NCBI GenBank assembly: GCA_001687465.1
Contig: LVLI01000248.1
Span: forward strand, 1-21,410
Length of the DNA stretch: 21,410 bases
Direction of reading: 5' to 3'
Source: Halocafeteria seosinensis
Taxonomy: Eukaryota; Sar; Bigyra; Bicosoecida
Program-made: the position numbers and the translations under genes
In this document: positions 18,534 through 21,410 of the stretch, in pieces
Layout of the letters: every line of letters starts with the position of its first letter
How positions within the stretch are numbered: position 1 is the stretch's first letter
Notes under the pieces: generated by a model
Told to the model about the DNA's origin: nothing
What the model saw: only the letters and a program-made list of their open reading frames with translations
The model's database searches: none

Positions 18534-19909
18534 CTAAAAAGAGAAGACACCTATCCGGCTGTCTTGAAAAATCTCTGAATCGTACGGAGTGTAACATCTT
18601 CTAAACCGGGCTCTCGCTTGAAGAAGCGTAACATTTATCTGATAAATATTGTTGCCCCCGTTATCGACCGAGCTTTCGGAAACTCTCCTCTTAACTTGGC
18701 GGTTACTCGCCTCCAGCGCACTAGCACCAGAAGCTGAAGCATGATCTTTGGTCTCTACATGGTTCATGCGTCGTTCTAGTTGTTTCATCCAGCTGCGAAT
18801 ATCAGTGCAAATGCACTCCAGCTCTCTTAAGCTCTCTCTGTTCGGCGAGAGGCCATCAAGTTCACTCAGGTCTCCCATTACTCTGGAGTATCCAGACTCT
18901 TGTTGCACATTGTACTCCGGTGAATAACATTGCAGTTGTGCAATACGTTTCCTCTGCTGAGAGAGCTCATTCTTACTGATATCCTGAACTAAATGCGGAA
19001 CAATTTCTTCACTAGAGAGGCGCACATCACCATTCATGCAAGCCTTAATGGCACACCAGCCAAACAGTTGCCCTTCTGTCTGATAGACATCTGAGGCTCT
19101 CTCCTTCGAAAACTCCGTTTGAACCTTCCGTACATATTCAAGGACTTCCATTTGTTGTTCTCTGTGAGCGATTCAAGGCGGGGAATCAACGCAATCGTTA
19201 ACGCGCGAAACTTCGGCAATTTCTAAAGACAGGTCTTTCCGGCTGGGGAGGCAGTCAACCAATCTTCTAGCTGCATGTTCAGGCCTCAAGTTGCTCACTT
19301 TATTGCAAATTGAGAGGACAGTCCCCGTCAGCTGACTCGCAATCGGTACTCCGCGGAGCAGGAAATCAAGTAATGAACAAATACCGTCGAAGTACCCTTT
19401 GCTCGAGGGCTGCAGTTGTTTAGAATCCATCACTTTTGCAGCGCTAATACGTGTGTCAAGCGTATCCTGAACACTTTGGTAAAAATTCGGGGGGTCTTTC
19501 TCAAGTACTGCTGTTCATCTTTCATACGTTTCTTCCATGGGTCGTCAATGATGGCTGCTGGCACTTCATTCCTATGCGTCACTTTGCTCTTTAAAAACTC
19601 CCAGATTTCATCTATTGTATAACTTTGAGATGCGGCCGGATTCTGTGGCCCGTAGTTGTAGTGACTATAACTTACCGGGTCCCCGTTCCTGCTTACTGGT
19701 GTGGAACGGACTGTACAGTCACTATGGGAAACGGGATATATCTGTGATTTGGGGTTAGCTTTACTTTGGTCAGCGCAGGTAGAGGAGAACAGCGATGACG
19801 TATAGGTATATGAGGACAGTTCACTCGATGAGGAAGGAAAATAGATATCTCCGCCCCAGCTGGAATCTGCAGCAGTGGTGTTTTCGACGCTTGGAGGATT
19901 ATCGGTCAT
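18534..19909 (-). pseudogene. Broken gene of unknown family (frameshift plus in-frame TGA)
   Basis: The first frame (ATG 19909) encodes a serine/tyrosine-rich leader, then IDEIWEFLKSKVTHR and DPWKKRMKDEQQYLRKTP. After the six-C run (plus strand G-run 19489-19494), coding continues in another frame as NFYQSVQDTLDTRISAAKVM ... GICSLLDFLLRGVPIASQLT ... LRPEHAARRLVDCLPSRKDL. That frame stops at TGA (19173-19175). The same frame then resumes as EVLEYVRKVQTEFSKERASD ... RELECICTDIRSWMKQLERR to the stop at 18534. A seventh C would join frames one and two, and CGA for TGA would join the rest. No convincing intron explains either break. The helical, weakly hydrophobic central part loosely recalls four-helix adaptor or cell-death effector domains, but I assign no function. 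The breaks could also be sequencing errors. Confidence 0.5.
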
Positions 19910-19923
19910 CCTAACCCTAACCT
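19910..19923. repeat. Telomere-like CCTAACCCTAACCT
   Basis: About two units of the TTAGGG type (minus strand AGGTTAGGGTTAGG) abut the ATG at 19909. This may be a short interstitial telomeric tract, a telo-box-like promoter motif or chance. On the minus strand, one of its TTAG steps (ending at 19917) would also serve as a splice acceptor that joins the TPR segment in frame to the downstream ORF. Confidence 0.4.
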
Positions 19924-19945
19924 ATTGGGTGTCGATAATGCTGTC

Positions 19946-20200
19946 CTATCTTTGACACGCGTTAGTAGCAGATGAGTCAATAGCAGGGCGTATCAGAGTA
20001 GAGATATCCGCGTTGTCCGTTCTCAGTTTTTTCAGGTACCTCATCGCCTCTTCCACGTTCTTGAAATGTTTTCGTGCCCCAAGTCTTTCTGCGGCCTTCA
20101 CCTTTTCAAACTCGATTAATGCTTCCTCATAACTTCGCATTAACAGAAGTATACATCCGCGATCGTATCGCAAGAATTGTTGGTTGCCGATGGCTACCAT
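19946..20200 (-). CDS. TPR-like helical segment, part of an incomplete gene
   Basis: The open frame reads GNQQFLRYDRGCILLLMRSY, then EEALIEFEKVKAAERLGARK and KNVEEAMRYLKKL, with helix-turn-helix spacing typical of TPR repeats. The ATG at 20200 sits exactly at the inner edge of the inverted repeat. The frame is open upstream (PDYTHTKERVYTYGRKD) to a TAG near 20264. A possible intron from GTACCT (20039) to the TTAG ending at 19917 would fuse it in frame to the ATG at 19909, with a TACTAAC branch-point-like motif near its end. TPRs mediate protein-protein contacts. The true N-terminus is uncertain. Confidence 0.45.
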   Translation of the reverse strand: MVAIGNQQFLRYDRGCILLLMRSYEEALIEFEKVKAAERLGARKHFKNVEEAMRYLKKLRTDNADISTLIRPAIDSSATNACQR

Positions 20201-20625
20201 GTCTTTGCGTCCGTAAGTGTAAACCCTTTCCTTGGTATGCGTATAGTCAGGTGGCTACTCTGTCCGTCTGGGGTCTGTACTTGTAGTGCTTTCTGCGGTG
20301 GGTTTAGCGTCCCTTTCAGGGTCCGTGTAGCTACTCTCTGCAGCATCTTGCTTGAGCTTCGGTTTCTCCCAGTACCCTTCGTAGTATGCTTCGGGAGTCC
20401 GATCGTTTCCTGTACCGCGATCCGATTCGAAACTCTCCGCCGGACTTGGTGGGGATTCTTGCGGTGTTGAGCGAGCAAGCACTGCTCATTTCCTGCCACT
20501 TGCTGGATCGTTTTTGACGCGTCGAGATATGCACGGAGAGCTCCCTTTGCCAGTTCATCGTGGCATGAATTTCTAGTCCAACTCCCCATGCTTAATTCAG
20601 TTTCCAGTAGGGTTCTTTCCCGCAC
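20194..20625 (-). pseudogene. Right-arm gene remnant in several frames
   Basis: Coding-like segments on the minus strand lie in different frames. FWESDKELFHENYVRERTLL ... MGSWTRNSCHDELAKGALRA ... IQQVAGNEQCLLAQ occupies one. ARSTPQESPPSPAESFESDR ... YYEGYWEKPKLKQDAAE ... SSYTDPERDAKPTAESTTST occupies another and ends at a TAG just before PDYTHTKERVYTYGRKDMVA. No GT..AG intron was found that links them cleanly. The left arm replaces the TAG with AAG. This looks like a decayed upstream part of the TPR-like gene, or one with exons I could not resolve. Confidence 0.35.
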
Positions 20626-20632
20626 ATAGTTC

Positions 20633-20836
20633 TCATGAAATAGCTCTTTGTCGGACTCCCAGAATTATGATATCTGTGCCGGCCGATGGTCGTACTATGT
20701 TTTGTGTAGGGATAATAGGGCTCCCTTTGTCTTTGCTTATGCCCAGTGTGTCGGCGACCAGGACATGCGTCTTATAGCCCTGTTGGTCTTCAGCTGTTGC
20801 TTCAGATGACACAACCGACCGAAACCAGCGAGCCAT
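20633..20836 (-). CDS. Short open frame of unknown function, right-arm copy
   Basis: Partner of the frame at 680-883: 67 codons with Q for L and I for R. Its 3' end overlaps, in another frame, the FWESDKELFHENYV segment of the right-arm gene remnant, so at most one of the two frames is likely to be used there. Confidence 0.25.
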   Translation of the reverse strand: MARWFRSVVSSEATAEDQQGYKTHVLVADTLGISKDKGSPIIPTQNIVRPSAGTDIIILGVRQRAIS

Positions 20837-20989
20837 GAGATCGTAACAGGAGACGTCCTCGGACAGATATCTGAGATGATCGAACTGTCGAACTTTCAGC
20901 GCATCGGTGAGGCAAGCACTATTATCCTCCTACAAGATTGCATTTTCTGTATGTGCGTTCTTCACAACATCCATGCGCGGCTCTTCAAA

Positions 20990-21211
20990 TTAAGTGCTGT
21001 TGCTTCGTCTGATATTCCGAAGGGATTTATTCATTGTCATGATCCTTGTGTACAGAGCACTGCCGAACAAGTCCTTCTGAAAAAGAAGTCGCTTCCGTTC
21101 TATCTCTACTCTCCAAAGATCTTGTTTAGTCTCCTGGGTCATACTCGGGCCGCGCCCCTGGAGTCCGGACTGAGCTCTGAAATGAACACAACTCTCGAAG
21201 TTTCGACGCAC
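20990..21211 (-). CDS. Right-arm-specific open frame, unknown
   Basis: The frame's second part, MTQETKQDLWRVEIERKRLL ... LFGSALYTRIMTMNKSLRN, lies in the roughly 165 nt present only in the right arm. It looks helical and charged. The first part covers the repeat unit shared with the left arm. It may be an upstream exon of the TPR-like gene that was lost from the left arm, or chance. Confidence 0.2.
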   Translation of the reverse strand: MRRNFESCVHFRAQSGLQGRGPSMTQETKQDLWRVEIERKRLLFQKDLFGSALYTRIMTMNKSLRNIRRSNST

Positions 21212-21410
21212 CGGTAAGGCAAGGCAAGCACTATTACCCTCCTACTGAATAGCACTTTCTGTATCCGCTTTCTTCCAATGCTTGAGTTTCATGGCGCGCA
21301 GTTCAATAAACGACTAAGGAGCAACGAAGTATTCTGCATTCTCCTGATATGTAACAATGGTGTCTACCTAGGACAGCCAATTCAGGGACCTGCTTGAGGT
21401 AGGGCCAAAC

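Larger units (their letters stand above)
20193..21410. repeat. Right arm of the long inverted repeat
   Basis: This is the partner of 222-1093 in opposite orientation. It is the longer arm and keeps about 200 nt (20338-20537), 30 nt and about 165 nt that are missing from the left arm. The inner boundary is GCTACCATGTC at 20193-20203. The outer boundary is cut by the window end. Minus-strand open frames in the extra segments look coding-like, so the right arm is probably nearer to the ancestral state and the left arm a deletion derivative. That polarity is inference. Confidence 0.9.

Noticed and set aside
19910-19923. Chromosome-end telomere tract
   Set aside because: There are only about two repeat units, with coding-like sequence continuing on both sides.
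222-21410. Polinton/Maverick-like giant element, because about 1-kb inverted repeats flank roughly 19 kb
   Set aside because: The interior encodes kinesin-13, a sugar porter, a SNARE and BBOF1. No polymerase, integrase, packaging ATPase or capsid-like frame was seen.
1-21410. tRNA, rRNA or CRISPR array
   Set aside because: No T-loop/B-box with a matching acceptor stem, no rRNA-like conserved tracts and no regularly spaced repeats were found by eye.

Overview
The window is nuclear DNA of a microbial eukaryote. The genes have short GT..AG introns (61-247 nt, mostly 61-80, with GTAAGT, GTACGT or GTATGT donors). They encode a kinesin-13, a Golgi/endosome SNARE and an MFS sugar transporter. No bacterial operon, Shine-Dalgarno site, tRNA, rRNA or CRISPR array was seen. 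A homologue of the basal-body protein BBOF1 implies a cell that makes cilia or flagella. The lineage cannot be fixed from sequence alone; a flagellated protist, alga or early-branching fungus would all fit. Intergenic gaps of 0.15-0.8 kb in the centre point to a compact genome.

Layout. Positions 222-1093 and 20193-21410 are two arms of a long inverted repeat. They are almost identical in parts but differ by several large indels. The arms carry remnants of a gene that, in the right arm, runs into a TPR-like segment. Positions 1094-3900 are poorly coding: a short direct repeat, one doubtful ORF and one clear SWIM zinc-finger exon on the minus strand. Positions 4059-5378 and 6265-7650 hold two intact tandem paralogues (439 and 461 aa) that read as a pogo/Tigger-like DDE transposase fold. 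In both copies, all three positions where the catalytic acids should sit are replaced in the same way (R, E, C). Positions 8270-11000 hold a six-exon kinesin-13. Positions 11190-13258 hold a six-exon sugar/inositol transporter. Positions 14605-13411 (minus) hold a five-exon syntaxin-6/SYP61-type Qc-SNARE. Positions 17276-15394 (minus) hold a two-exon BBOF1-like coiled-coil protein. Positions 19909-18534 (minus) hold a gene of unknown family broken by a one-base frameshift and an in-frame TGA.

The central genes are ordinary housekeeping or ciliary functions and do not form an obvious pathway, although kinesin-13 and BBOF1 are both microtubule/cilium factors. The accessory signal is at the edges and in the tandem pair: putatively domesticated, catalytically dead transposase genes, a SWIM finger relic next to them, and recent inverted-repeat arms shaped by deletions. 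All exon models were derived by eye from splice sites and reading-frame continuity. For the kinesin, transporter, SNARE and BBOF1 genes the summed exon lengths are exact multiples of three.
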